In this document: positions 53,543-62,749 of the stretch, in pieces | Layout of the letters: every line of letters begins with the position of its first letter | How positions within the stretch are numbered: position 1 is the stretch's first letter | Source: Sulfurimicrobium sp963741495 | GTDB taxonomy: Bacteria; Pseudomonadota; Gammaproteobacteria; Burkholderiales; Sulfuricellaceae | Direction: 5' to 3' | DNA: 64,000 nucleotides | NCBI GenBank assembly: GCA_963741495.1 | Contig: CAVUID010000018.1 | Coordinates: forward strand, 124,001-188,000 | Notes under the pieces: generated by a model | What the model was told of the DNA's origin: nothing | What the model saw: the letters and a program-made list of their open reading frames with translations, nothing else | The model's database searches: none | Program-made: the position numbers and the translations under genes

Positions 53543-54166
53543 TTAGAATCCCGGATCTGTAACTGCTGCAATTAGTGTTTCCACTTGCTTGATTTTTGCC
53601 CGTTCCAGAGGCTTGCCCTCTATCGTGCCATTCGCTGACTTGCGCAAATCCCCGCTTGCGAAAACTGCAAGCCTGATCTCTCCCGTTTCGCCCTGAAGCG
53701 TAAAGGATGGCACTGAAACGATGTCATCATTCAGTCTGAAGCGTTTTTCTCCCGTTTCATAAGGCATGTTGCGGTTGAGCAGGAATAACTCAACTTCCTT
53801 GGCGTTGTCGGTGAAGAGATGGAGGTTGATGTCTGAATGGCGTGTGGCGGTACCCGACAGTACGGAGCCGGTCAAGTATGGGTTGAACCGCTCCAGCAGG
53901 TGCATGACGTTCAGAGCCTCGGAACGCAGCTGCTTCAGTCGGAGTGCTTGTTCGTCTTTCTGATACAGGCCCTGGTGCAAGCGCAGCGCCTGCTGTACTT
54001 CAGCGTTGGAGGGAAGGTTGTGGGTATCTGCCGCACCTAACTGGCGTGCCGCCTTGCGTTTGGCCAGGGCAAAATCCTGAATGCCGTCCTCCGCGATCAT
54101 GCGGGCTGCGGCTTGTGCGATTAACTCACGCATCTGGCGGGACTGGTGGGAGTGGTCCTTGAGCAT
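53543..54166 (-). CDS. Hypothetical protein with nucleotidyltransferase-like motif
   Basis: The 207-aa product is helical in its N-terminal half (RELIAQAAARMIAEDG, FALAKRKAARQLG). Its second half resembles a minimal nucleotidyltransferase core (LTGSVLSGTATRHSDINLHLF: a GS then an SDIN patch) but lacks a clear second Asp. I cannot name a function. It follows mrcA on the same strand after 39 bp, so cotranscription is possible. Confidence 0.6.
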   Translation of the reverse strand: MLKDHSHQSRQMRELIAQAAARMIAEDGIQDFALAKRKAARQLGAADTHNLPSNAEVQQALRLHQGLYQKDEQALRLKQLRSEALNVMHLLERFNPYLTGSVLSGTATRHSDINLHLFTDNAKEVELFLLNRNMPYETGEKRFRLNDDIVSVPSFTLQGETGEIRLAVFASGDLRKSANGTIEGKPLERAKIKQVETLIAAVTDPGF

Positions 54167-54205
54167 GCTGAAATGATTGTTGTCGTTCGCCCGATGCTTG
54201 GGCGG

Positions 54206-56539
54206 CTAGAACAGTTGATCCTTGATTTCGTCGGTACTCTTGCCGCCCATGATGTTGCCGGATTCGTCGCCCCACGATTCCCACGCGCTCTGAGCGGGCG
54301 GAGTGAATTCCTGATAGAAAAACTCGGGTATGCCCGCATCGTCGATCTGGCCGTTTTGCTGGTTGATCTTGATGACGCTGATACCTTCCGGCACAGGGTA
54401 GTCGCTCTCTGGTGTGTTCTTTAATGCTTTCCCCATGTAGCTAACCCAGATTGGCAAGGCTGCATGGCCACCTGTTTCGTTGCCGCCCAGCGTGCGCGGA
54501 CGATCAAATCCGATCCAGGCAACCGCGACCAGTTTGGAATTGAAGCCACAAAACCAGGCATCGATCTGATCGTTGGTCGTGCCGGTTTTTCCTGCAAGGT
54601 CGTGGCGACCCAGTTGCATGGCCTTGGTGGCAGTGCCCTGGCGAACCACGTCCTGCATCAGGCTGGTCATGACAAAGGCGTTGCGCGGGTCAATCACGCG
54701 CTCTGCCGATTCCCCTGCACGCACCGGCTTGCTCTGGGCGAGAATTTTTCCGCGGGCATCAACAATTCGGTCAATGAAATAGGGTTGGATGCGATAACCT
54801 CCATTGGCGAAAACCGAATAGCCAGAAACCATCTGTAATGGTGTGACGGAGCCGGCGCCCAGTGCCATGGTTAGGTAAGGCGGGTGCTGGGCGGCATCAA
54901 AGCCAAAACGGGTGATGTAGTCTTGGGCGTATTCCGGCGTGATGGATTGAAGAATGCGGATAGAAACCAGATTTTTGGATTTTGTCAGCGCGGTACGCAA
55001 CCGGATAGGACCAGCATAAGCGCCATCGAAGTTTTTAGGCTCCCACGGCTCGCCAGCATTTCCGCCCGGCAGAGAAAGTGGCGCGTCGTTGATGATCGTG
55101 GCCGGGGTAAAGCCTTTTTCCAGTGCCGCAGAATAGACAAAGGGCTTGAAGCTGGACCCTGGCTGGCGCCACGCCTGCGTAACATGATTAAACTTGTTAC
55201 GGGTGAAGTCGAAGCCGCCTGCCAGGGATCGGATGGCGCCATCTTGAGGGTCAACAGAAACCAGGGCGGCTTCCACTTGGGGAAGTTGTGCGATCTGCCA
55301 CTGCCCTTTGTGGTCACGAATGGCGCGGATAATCGATCCGCGACGAATACGCTGCTTATTTTCCGGGTTGGTCGTTAGAGATTTTTGCGCAAAGCGCAGG
55401 CCTTCTTCGTTGATTTCTATTTTTTCCGCATCCTTGTTGTAGGCCAGGATTTTCTTGGGGCTTGCCGCAATCACAAGAGCCGGTTCCAGGCCGGCAACTA
55501 CGTCAAGGTCGTCAAGCGCCTTCTCCGTAGCCTCTTCATTGGACCCTCCGTTTTTTTGAATCTCAAAGTAAGCTTCAGGGCCACGATAGCCATGACGTCG
55601 ATCGTAATCCAGGATGCCCTGGCGCAGCGCTTGATTGGCGGCTTCCTGATCCGCGCGGCGCAGCGTGGTATAGACTTTTAAACCACTACTGTATATCTGA
55701 TCCTGGTAGCGCTCGTACAGATTCTGACGAACCAGTTCGGCGATGTGGTCGGCGCTGATTTCTGTAACCTTGGTGTCGTGCCTTATACGTAGTGGCTGTT
55801 GCAATGCGGCCTGAAGTTCGCTGTCCTTGATAAAGCGCAAGTGATGCATGCGCTTCAGAACATATTGCTGCCGAATTTTGGCGCGCTTTGGATTGACCAC
55901 CGGGTTGTAGCGCGATGGCGCTTTGGGTAGGCCAGCAAGCATGGCCGATTCAGCTACGCTAAGTTGAGCAAGAGGTTTCCCAAAATAAAGCTGGGACGCT
56001 GCGGCGAAACCATAAGCACGCTGTCCAAGATATATTTGGTTGATATAAAGCTCAAGAATTTGGTCTTTGGAGAGGTTGTGTTCGATTTTTATGGCCAGCA
56101 TCACTTCACTCAACTTGCGAGTCAAAGTTTTTTCGCTGGAAAGGAAAAAATTACGCGCAACCTGCATGGTAATCGTACTTGCGCCTTCCCGTGCGCCGCC
56201 AGCAGTAAGGTTGGCTATAGCGGCACGAGCCACGCCCATATAATCAATACCGCCATGTTGATAAAATCGATCGTCTTCAGCGGCAAGAATCGCCTGGCGC
56301 ATAGCATTGGGAACATCTTGAATTTTTATCAGCGCACGCCGTTCTTCCCCGAATTCGCCAATCAGGGCGCCATCGGCGGTATAAATTCGAAGCGGAATTT
56401 TTGGGCGGTAGTCGGTCAGAATTTCCAGCGAGGGTAACTGGGGGTAAATCAAACTGACAGTCAGTGCAGCCAGAGCTGTGACAAACAAACCACCTGCGAG
56501 CACTACAAAAAGGGCGTAGCGCCACCAACGGAAGATCAT
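54206..56539 (-). CDS. mrcA: Penicillin-binding protein 1A
   Basis: The 777-aa bifunctional enzyme has one N-terminal membrane anchor, a glycosyltransferase domain (EDDRFYQHGGID, GASTITMQVARNFFLS, KIEHNLSKDQILELYIN) and a transpeptidase domain with SSFK, SKN and KTGTTND. It polymerises and crosslinks peptidoglycan. It is divergent from pilMNOPQ, a gene pairing conserved across Proteobacteria (ponA-pilM). Confidence 0.96.
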   Translation of the reverse strand: MIFRWWRYALFVVLAGGLFVTALAALTVSLIYPQLPSLEILTDYRPKIPLRIYTADGALIGEFGEERRALIKIQDVPNAMRQAILAAEDDRFYQHGGIDYMGVARAAIANLTAGGAREGASTITMQVARNFFLSSEKTLTRKLSEVMLAIKIEHNLSKDQILELYINQIYLGQRAYGFAAASQLYFGKPLAQLSVAESAMLAGLPKAPSRYNPVVNPKRAKIRQQYVLKRMHHLRFIKDSELQAALQQPLRIRHDTKVTEISADHIAELVRQNLYERYQDQIYSSGLKVYTTLRRADQEAANQALRQGILDYDRRHGYRGPEAYFEIQKNGGSNEEATEKALDDLDVVAGLEPALVIAASPKKILAYNKDAEKIEINEEGLRFAQKSLTTNPENKQRIRRGSIIRAIRDHKGQWQIAQLPQVEAALVSVDPQDGAIRSLAGGFDFTRNKFNHVTQAWRQPGSSFKPFVYSAALEKGFTPATIINDAPLSLPGGNAGEPWEPKNFDGAYAGPIRLRTALTKSKNLVSIRILQSITPEYAQDYITRFGFDAAQHPPYLTMALGAGSVTPLQMVSGYSVFANGGYRIQPYFIDRIVDARGKILAQSKPVRAGESAERVIDPRNAFVMTSLMQDVVRQGTATKAMQLGRHDLAGKTGTTNDQIDAWFCGFNSKLVAVAWIGFDRPRTLGGNETGGHAALPIWVSYMGKALKNTPESDYPVPEGISVIKINQQNGQIDDAGIPEFFYQEFTPPAQSAWESWGDESGNIMGGKSTDEIKDQLF

Positions 56540-56714
56540 AATTAAAATATTCTATATATTGAGCGCAAAGCTAAGTATATTGATTATAGATGCTAATCCA
56601 CAGAAAAAGAAAACTAGCGCAAAATTTGTTTACACTATCTAAAGTTGCTGATAGCATTTAATGTAAATTATACGTATCGCTTTATAACTGGGCTATGCGG
56701 AAGGGGAAATTTAC
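56540..56714. promoter_or_regulatory. AT-rich divergent promoter region of mrcA and pilM
   Basis: This 175-bp stretch is markedly AT-rich and must hold both promoters. I cannot assign boxes with confidence. GGAAGGGGA upstream of 56715 serves as the pilM ribosome site. Confidence 0.5.
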
Positions 56715-57788
56715 TTGCGATTCGATTTTCTGGAAGCTAAGTCGCCGCCACTAATTGGGGTAGACATCAGTTCCTCTTCGGTCAAGATGGTCGAGCTTGC
56801 GGAAGCGGGTAAGGATCTTTATCGCGTTGAGCGTTATGCAATCGAGTTGCTTCCAAAGGATTCTGTTGTGGATGGCAATATCGTCAACCTGGAAGTGGTT
56901 GGTGAAACGGTCAGGCGCGCATGGAAGAAGATGGGAACGCGCATCAAAAATGTCGCCTTGGCTCTCCCTTCTGCAGCTGTTATTACCAAGAAGATTGTAG
57001 TTCAGGCTGGATTGCGCGATCAGGATCTCGAATTTCAGGTCGAAACTGAGGCAAACCAGTACATCCCTTTTGCGTTGGATGAGGTAAATCTGGATTTTCA
57101 GATTATTGGCCCGAACCCGAATAATCCAGAGGAGGTTGAGCTCCTGATTGCGGCTTCACGCAAGGAAAAGGTGGATGACCGGGTCGCAGCCGCAGAAGCG
57201 GCCGGGCTTAAACCGCTTGTGATGGATATCGAGTCCTATGCCACCCAGTTGGCGTATGACATGATTGCGCGGCAGCTTCCTGGGGGGGGGCGAGGGCAAA
57301 CCGTTGCTATAGTTGATATCGGCGCGGCCATGACCCACATCAACGTTTTGCACGATAATCAGTCCGTGTATTTACGAGAGCAGAGCTTCGGTGGAAATCA
57401 CCTGACCCAGGAAATTCAGCGCCGCTACAGCCTATCTGCAGAAGAAGCGGATATTGCAAAGCGCCAAGGTGGTTTGCCTGATACTTATGAGCCAGAAACG
57501 CTTCAGCCTTTCATGGATACGCTGGCTCTTGAAGTGGCGCGGGCTTTGCAGTTTTTCTTTTCATCTACCCAGTTCAACCGGGTAGATCACATCCTCCTTG
57601 CTGGTGGTTGCGCCATGATTCAGGGCTTGGATGAGATCGTTGCTAGCCGCACCCAGGTAAGCACTATGATTGCAAACCCTTTTGCAAATATGGCGCTATC
57701 CTCCCGCATTAAACCCAAACAACTGACTGCCGACGCACCTGCTTTGATGATCGCGTGCGGATTGGCTTTGCGGAGATTTGATTCATGA
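56715..57788 (+). CDS. pilM: Type IV pilus assembly ATPase-fold protein PilM
   Basis: The 357-aa cytoplasmic protein has the actin-like fold seen in PPLIGVDISSSSVKMVEL, AIVDIGAAMTHINVL and ILLAGGCAMIQGL. It binds the N-terminal tail of PilN and forms the inner ring of the alignment complex. The TTG start at 56715 is supported by a purine-rich ribosome site and by the family start with RFDFL. The stop overlaps pilN by 4 bp. Confidence 0.94.
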   Translation: MRFDFLEAKSPPLIGVDISSSSVKMVELAEAGKDLYRVERYAIELLPKDSVVDGNIVNLEVVGETVRRAWKKMGTRIKNVALALPSAAVITKKIVVQAGLRDQDLEFQVETEANQYIPFALDEVNLDFQIIGPNPNNPEEVELLIAASRKEKVDDRVAAAEAAGLKPLVMDIESYATQLAYDMIARQLPGGGRGQTVAIVDIGAAMTHINVLHDNQSVYLREQSFGGNHLTQEIQRRYSLSAEEADIAKRQGGLPDTYEPETLQPFMDTLALEVARALQFFFSSTQFNRVDHILLAGGCAMIQGLDEIVASRTQVSTMIANPFANMALSSRIKPKQLTADAPALMIACGLALRRFDS

Positions 57789-58393
57789 CAGTCCGCATCA
57801 ATCTTCTACCGCATCGCGAACAAAAACGTGCCGCTCGTCAGCAACAATTTATTTTACTGGCTGCCCTGACCTTGGGACTCGGTGTTGTAATTGCCGTGGC
57901 TGGGCATTCCTTTATTGGCGCCAAGATCTCCAATCAGGAAGGGCGTAATGCATTTCTAAAGACTGAAATTTCCAAGCTGGACAAGGAGATCGAGGAAATC
58001 AAGGTGCTCAAGGAGAAAACAACAGCGCTTCTGGAGCGCAAAAAGGTTGTTGAAACTCTGCAGGCAAACCGTTCTCAGGTGGTTCATCTCCTGGATCAGT
58101 TGGTTCGACAGTTGCCTGATGGCGTTTATTTGAAATCCATCGAGCAGAAAGATGATGTCGTCAAGTTGATCGGTTATGCCCAGTCTAATGCGCGAGTCGC
58201 TTCGCTAATGCGCAATCTGGATTCCTCGGATTGGTTGGAGGACCCTCGTTTAATTGAGACAAAAGCCGTTATGCTGAATAGTCTGAGGGTCAGTGAATTT
58301 TCCATGAGTATCAAGCTTTCGCAACCCAAGCCAGTTGAAGGTGTGGACAATCCAAAAGTATCGCCTTCAAAAAACAAGGATAAGAAGGCATGA
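57785..58393 (+). CDS. pilN: Type IV pilus inner-membrane protein PilN
   Basis: The 202-aa protein starts MTVRINLLPHREQKRA, the conserved PilM-binding INLLP motif. One membrane segment (about residues 22-44) and a periplasmic coiled coil follow. It forms a heterodimer with PilO. It overlaps pilM and pilO by ATGA-type junctions. Confidence 0.94.
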   Translation: MTVRINLLPHREQKRAARQQQFILLAALTLGLGVVIAVAGHSFIGAKISNQEGRNAFLKTEISKLDKEIEEIKVLKEKTTALLERKKVVETLQANRSQVVHLLDQLVRQLPDGVYLKSIEQKDDVVKLIGYAQSNARVASLMRNLDSSDWLEDPRLIETKAVMLNSLRVSEFSMSIKLSQPKPVEGVDNPKVSPSKNKDKKA

Positions 58394-59037
58394 ACCTTGA
58401 TGAACTGAAAACCCTGAATATTAAGGACGTGGGCGGGTGGCCTGTTCTGCCGAAGGTTGCCGCGCTGGCAGTGCTTTTGATTACAGTCGTGTTTGCAAGT
58501 TATTGGGTAGACTGGAGCGGGCAATTGGAGCAATTGGAGACGGTTCGCCAGGAAGAGTCAAAGTTACGCGAAACTTTTTTGGCTAAAAAGAAACAGGCGA
58601 TTAATCTGGATACATACCGCCAACAGCTCAAGGAAATCGACCAGGCCTTTGGCGCTCTCTTGAAACAGTTGCCAAATAAATCCGAAATGGATGCCTTGCT
58701 GGTAGATATCAATCAAGCGGGTTTGGGAAGAGGGCTGGAGTTTGAGTTGTTCAAGCCAGCTGCGACTGAATCTGTTACCGAATTTTATGCGGAGCTCCCT
58801 GTTACGCTCAAGATAACGGGCGCTTATCACGATATCGGTAATTTTGCTAGCGACATTGCCCAGATGCCGAGAATTGTGACCTTGAACGATATAAAAATAA
58901 ATGTGGCTAAGGATGGTCGGTTGGCGATGGATGGCGTTGCCAAAACATACCGATATCTGGATGAAGAGGAAGTGAGTGCCCAGAAAAAACCGGCAGCAGA
59001 CGCTAAGAAGAAAAAGGTGGGGGGGGCGAAGAAATGA
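58390..59037 (+). CDS. pilO: Type IV pilus inner-membrane protein PilO
   Basis: The 215-aa protein has one membrane segment (about residues 20-37), a coiled coil and a ferredoxin-like periplasmic domain. Its tail is rich in Lys (KKPAADAKKKKVGGAKK). It partners PilN and binds PilP. Overlaps with both neighbours show strict coupling. Confidence 0.93.
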   Translation: MNLDELKTLNIKDVGGWPVLPKVAALAVLLITVVFASYWVDWSGQLEQLETVRQEESKLRETFLAKKKQAINLDTYRQQLKEIDQAFGALLKQLPNKSEMDALLVDINQAGLGRGLEFELFKPAATESVTEFYAELPVTLKITGAYHDIGNFASDIAQMPRIVTLNDIKINVAKDGRLAMDGVAKTYRYLDEEEVSAQKKPAADAKKKKVGGAKK

Positions 59038-59567
59038 GATGGGTTGTCATAGCCGCCTTGACGGCAGGAATGTTTGGTTGTGGTGGTTCCCATGATGATC
59101 TCGAGCAGTTTGTCCGTGAGGGCGGTCAAGGTATGAGGGGCAAGGTTGAACCTCTGCCAGAGGTCAAACCGTATGAGCCATTTGCTTATGCGGCTTATGA
59201 TTTTTCAGAACCGTTTAAGCCGCGGAAATTGAAGGCGTCGAATAATGTTGGTGGCGGTGGTGGATTGCAGCCAGATCTGAATCGCCGCAAGGAGCCTCTC
59301 GAGTCATATGAGTTGGAGAAGCTCAAGATGGTGGGCACATTACAGCAAAATAAAATGATGTATGCCTTGATTAAAGCGCCGGACAATAGCCTTCATCGTA
59401 TAAAAACCGGGAATTATTTGGGTGTGAATTTCGGCAGGGTCACCAGTGTAAGCGAATCAGAAGTTTTACTGACTGAAGTTATTGAGGATAGCTCGGGCGA
59501 ATGGAGCGAGAAGCAAAGCAGTGTCACCCTGGTCGAGGAATCGGCTACAGGTCAACAGCAGAAATAG
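59034..59567 (+). CDS. pilP: Type IV pilus lipoprotein PilP
   Basis: The 177-aa protein begins with a lipoprotein signal (lipobox GMFGC near residue 17). A disordered linker leads to the PilP domain (LESYELEKLKMVGTLQQNKMMYALIKAPD). It connects PilNO to the PilQ secretin. The pilQ ATG lies 8 bp after its stop. Confidence 0.93.
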   Translation: MRWVVIAALTAGMFGCGGSHDDLEQFVREGGQGMRGKVEPLPEVKPYEPFAYAAYDFSEPFKPRKLKASNNVGGGGGLQPDLNRRKEPLESYELEKLKMVGTLQQNKMMYALIKAPDNSLHRIKTGNYLGVNFGRVTSVSESEVLLTEVIEDSSGEWSEKQSSVTLVEESATGQQQK

Positions 59568-59575
59568 AGGGCGCC

Positions 59576-61885
59576 ATGACGACAGCAAAATTGATGATTA
59601 AACCCATGTTACGTATGGCCTGTGCTGTACTTTTTTCCATCTCTGCAGTGGTTGCTGGTGCTGATGATGCGGCAAAAGAGCCGACAATTGCTCAAAATAA
59701 CATTAAAGATATTTCCTATTCAGCATTGCAAGGTGGCAAGGTTGAAGTCAAGGTAACTCTGAAACAGCCTTTGTTAACACTTCCTGCCGGTTTTACAACT
59801 AACAATCCCCCACGAATCGCTCTCGATTTTCCGGGAACGGCTAATGCTTTGGGAAAAAATTTAATAGATGTGGGTGAAGGTGCGCTTCGCACCATGAATA
59901 TTGTTCAAGCAGGCAATCGAACACGGTTGGTGCTGAATTTGGCAAAACCAGTAGGCTATGAAACACGTACAGACGGCAATTTTCTGATTGTATCCCTGCA
60001 GGGATCTGCGACAGCTGTTTCTTCAACTACAAATGAAACCACGCGTTTTGCTGAGGCAGGGGTGACTAAGCAAAAGCATAAACTCCATGAAATAGATTTC
60101 CGCCGTGGGAGTAATGGAGAAGGCCGCGTAGTCGTAGGCCTTTCTGATTCAACGACAGGAATTGATATTCGCAAGCAGGGGAGAAGTCTGATAGTTGATT
60201 TCATCGATTCAGAAATACATCCCAGTCAAGAACGTAAACTAGACGTCGCTGATTTTGGAACGCCAGTTCGTATATTGTCCACCTCAAGCCAGGGTAAGAA
60301 CGTGCGGATGGTAATTGAACCTCAGGGGCAATGGGAGTATTCTGCCTATCAGGCAGATAAGCAGTTTATTGTGGATGTTAAAAAAATAATTGAAGATCCA
60401 AATAAAATGGTGCCGGGAAGCAAGCAAGGGTATGGAGGAGAAAAGCTCTCGCTAAATTTTCAGAACGTGGAAGTGCGCACCGTCCTGCAAGTCATAGCAG
60501 ATTTTACAAATCTGAATATTGTCACGAGCGATTCTGTCTCTGGCTCCCTAACACTTCGTCTGAAAGACGTTCCATGGGATCAAGCTCTCGATATTATTTT
60601 GAATGCTAAGGGATTGGATAAGCGGAAAAATGGTAATGTGGTTTGGATTGCGCCGCGTGATGAGCTGGCCGTTAAGGAAAAAGCGGAGCTTGAAGCCAAG
60701 CAACAGGTTTCAGAACTTGAGCCTCTACAGACAGAATACTATGCGCTAAATTATTTGCGTGCCGATACGGCAAGTCGAATGTTGATGGGTTTGGCCGGAA
60801 TTTCTGCTGCAGATAAATCTCAAGACGTTAGTTGTGACACCAAAAAAATAAGCGAATATAAGCTGTCACAAACAAAGCCTCCGAGTGCTACTAATGCGAA
60901 TGAAAAACAGCAAATTCTGTCAAAACGGGGAAGCGCAACTTTTGAGATAAAGACAAACATTCTAATTATCAACGATATACCTAGTAAGCATGAGGAGATC
61001 CGTCGTTTATTAGCGGTGATTGACGTTCCCGCCAAACAAGTAATGATTGAGGCGCGTGTTGTGCTGGCAATTGATACTTTTGGCAAGGAACTTGGGGTTC
61101 GTTTGGGCACGCAGTTGGGTGGTGGAGTTAGTGATAATATCCGTTACGGTGTATCTCAAAACCTTGAAAACTCTGGCGCCTCCGCTTACGGATTCCCTCA
61201 AATTGCGAGTAACTCAAGTTACACTTTGGATGCCACGGGGTTAACACGCAAAGACGCATACAGCGAAAGCCGTGCACTGGGAGGAGTTGGTAATTCCAAT
61301 GTTAATTTGGGTGTCGATGTCGCAAAAGCGGCTGGAGCACTGGCGCTGACCCTCCTTAATTCAAAAACGGGGAATCTGGTTAGCTTGGAACTTTCAGCCA
61401 TGGAGGCGGACGGGAAGGGTACTATTATTTCCAATCCAAGAGTCATGACTTCAAATCAACGCCCGGCATCCATTTTGCAGGGTGTACAAATACCCTATAG
61501 AACTTTGGATCAATATGGCCGGGTAATTACTGAATTTGAAAGTGCAGTTTTGTGCTTATTGGTAAATCCACAGATATTAAACAATGACTCAATTTTGTTA
61601 GATGTAGAAGTAAATAAGGATAGGCCAGGGGTGATATATGCAGATGGCGTTCAGATAGATGTTAACCGTCTTAAGACTCAAATTCTGATTAATAGTGGAG
61701 ATACGGCCGTTCTTGGTGGTATTTTCCAGCAGGAAACTCAGAATGATGTAACGAAGGTTCCCTTGTTTGGTGATCTGCCAGTAATCGGAAATTTATTTAA
61801 AAATACGGCTAGGCGAGAAGAAAAGCGAGAACTTATGATTTTTATAACACCAAAAATCCTTAAGGAAAGCCTTAATATACAGTGA
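59576..61885 (+). CDS. pilQ: Type IV pilus secretin PilQ
   Basis: The 769-aa outer-membrane channel starts MTTAKLMIKPMLRMACAV with a signal peptide. AMIN-type peptidoglycan-binding regions follow (about residues 40-290), then an STN domain (RTVLQVIADFTNLNIV), an N1-type domain with a long variable insert, and the secretin core (RQ-like VMIEARVV, TIISNPRVMTSNQRPASI, VPLFGDLPVIGNLFK). Its base composition is clearly more AT-rich than most genes here. The aroK-aroB genes that usually follow pilQ are absent. Confidence 0.94.
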   Translation: MTTAKLMIKPMLRMACAVLFSISAVVAGADDAAKEPTIAQNNIKDISYSALQGGKVEVKVTLKQPLLTLPAGFTTNNPPRIALDFPGTANALGKNLIDVGEGALRTMNIVQAGNRTRLVLNLAKPVGYETRTDGNFLIVSLQGSATAVSSTTNETTRFAEAGVTKQKHKLHEIDFRRGSNGEGRVVVGLSDSTTGIDIRKQGRSLIVDFIDSEIHPSQERKLDVADFGTPVRILSTSSQGKNVRMVIEPQGQWEYSAYQADKQFIVDVKKIIEDPNKMVPGSKQGYGGEKLSLNFQNVEVRTVLQVIADFTNLNIVTSDSVSGSLTLRLKDVPWDQALDIILNAKGLDKRKNGNVVWIAPRDELAVKEKAELEAKQQVSELEPLQTEYYALNYLRADTASRMLMGLAGISAADKSQDVSCDTKKISEYKLSQTKPPSATNANEKQQILSKRGSATFEIKTNILIINDIPSKHEEIRRLLAVIDVPAKQVMIEARVVLAIDTFGKELGVRLGTQLGGGVSDNIRYGVSQNLENSGASAYGFPQIASNSSYTLDATGLTRKDAYSESRALGGVGNSNVNLGVDVAKAAGALALTLLNSKTGNLVSLELSAMEADGKGTIISNPRVMTSNQRPASILQGVQIPYRTLDQYGRVITEFESAVLCLLVNPQILNNDSILLDVEVNKDRPGVIYADGVQIDVNRLKTQILINSGDTAVLGGIFQQETQNDVTKVPLFGDLPVIGNLFKNTARREEKRELMIFITPKILKESLNIQ

Positions 61886-61895
61886 AGTTACGCTG

Positions 61896-62668
61896 TTAAG
61901 GGTGAGTTCAACCAACCGGTCATCGCACACATTCTGTTCTAATGTGAAGCAGGAGGTGTTGAGCTATGGCAAGAATGGGGCGTCCGGTCTATCAACTGGG
62001 CAGAAAGCTGATCTTTGGAGGCGCTGGCAACTGGGCCAGTTTTTGAATGATATTGGTCGAGCTCTTGTTAAGCATGCAGGTTCAATCCATGGGGTTGTTT
62101 CTTCAAAGGCGGAATTGTTCCCGCCCAACGGAATCGGTCACGGCTGTGGTTGACCTTGGCAGAACGTGAATCTATTTCAAGAGGCCTAGCCACCGGGATC
62201 TCCGTGAGAGAGATTGCCAAAATCTGGGGCGTTCACCCTCTACGATATGTCGGGAGGTTAGTCGTAATCAGGGGCCAGAACATTATTGGGCGTTTGCGAC
62301 TGAAACCAAGGCATGGGGTCGTAGCCGGCAGGCTAAAGCCTGCCTTCTGTCGAACGACCCTGGGCTTTGCACGATGGTTGCCAGTAAACTACGTCTGGAC
62401 TGGTCGCTAGAACAAATTTCTGGCGAGGGTGTTATAATTTTTGTGTAAACGGTCATTTGGCAGGAAACTGCCATCCTAATAGAAAGGAGCTGTAATGACC
62501 GTAAGAAACGAGTTGCCTCTGGCACTTCTAATGGGGGCAGGTCAGTTCAAGCGTGAATGCTCGGATGAATCAAGCATCTGTGTCTCTCATGAAGCCATTT
62601 TCGAAGTTTGTTTACGCCAGCTGATAAGCTAAATCACTGTGTTGCGATGACCGGTGAACTCACTCAAC
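61896..62668 (+). mobile_element. Degenerate IS30-family element
   Basis: The ends share GTGAGTTCA and CCGGTCATCGCA in inverted orientation (61902-61927 and 62641-62665). Between them lie transposase fragments in different frames: LWRRWQLGQFLNDIGRAL, LTLAERESISRGLATGISVREIAKIWG, SREVSRNQGPEHYWAFA and CVSHEAIF, which follow the IS30 order of the helix-turn-helix and ISRG motifs. Frameshifts, stops and a large internal loss make it inactive. It replaces the usual aroKB genes after pilQ. Confidence 0.72.
62427..62535 (+). mobile_element. IS256-like end fragment inserted in the IS30 remnant
   Basis: GGGTGTTATAATTTTTGTG resembles IS256-family terminal repeats. It is followed by GAAAGGAGCTGTAATG and MTVRNELPLALL, like the first codons of an IS256 transposase. 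The IS30-like sequence stops before it (EQISG) and resumes after it (FKREC-DESS). This identification rests on memory of the family and is tentative. Confidence 0.4.
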
Positions 62669-62749
62669 CGGCAGGCCTTGGTTAACTTCATTGATCTTTC
62701 GTTGCCTCTAGAGCGATTGCGTTTGCACCTGGGTAGTAACTGCTGGATT

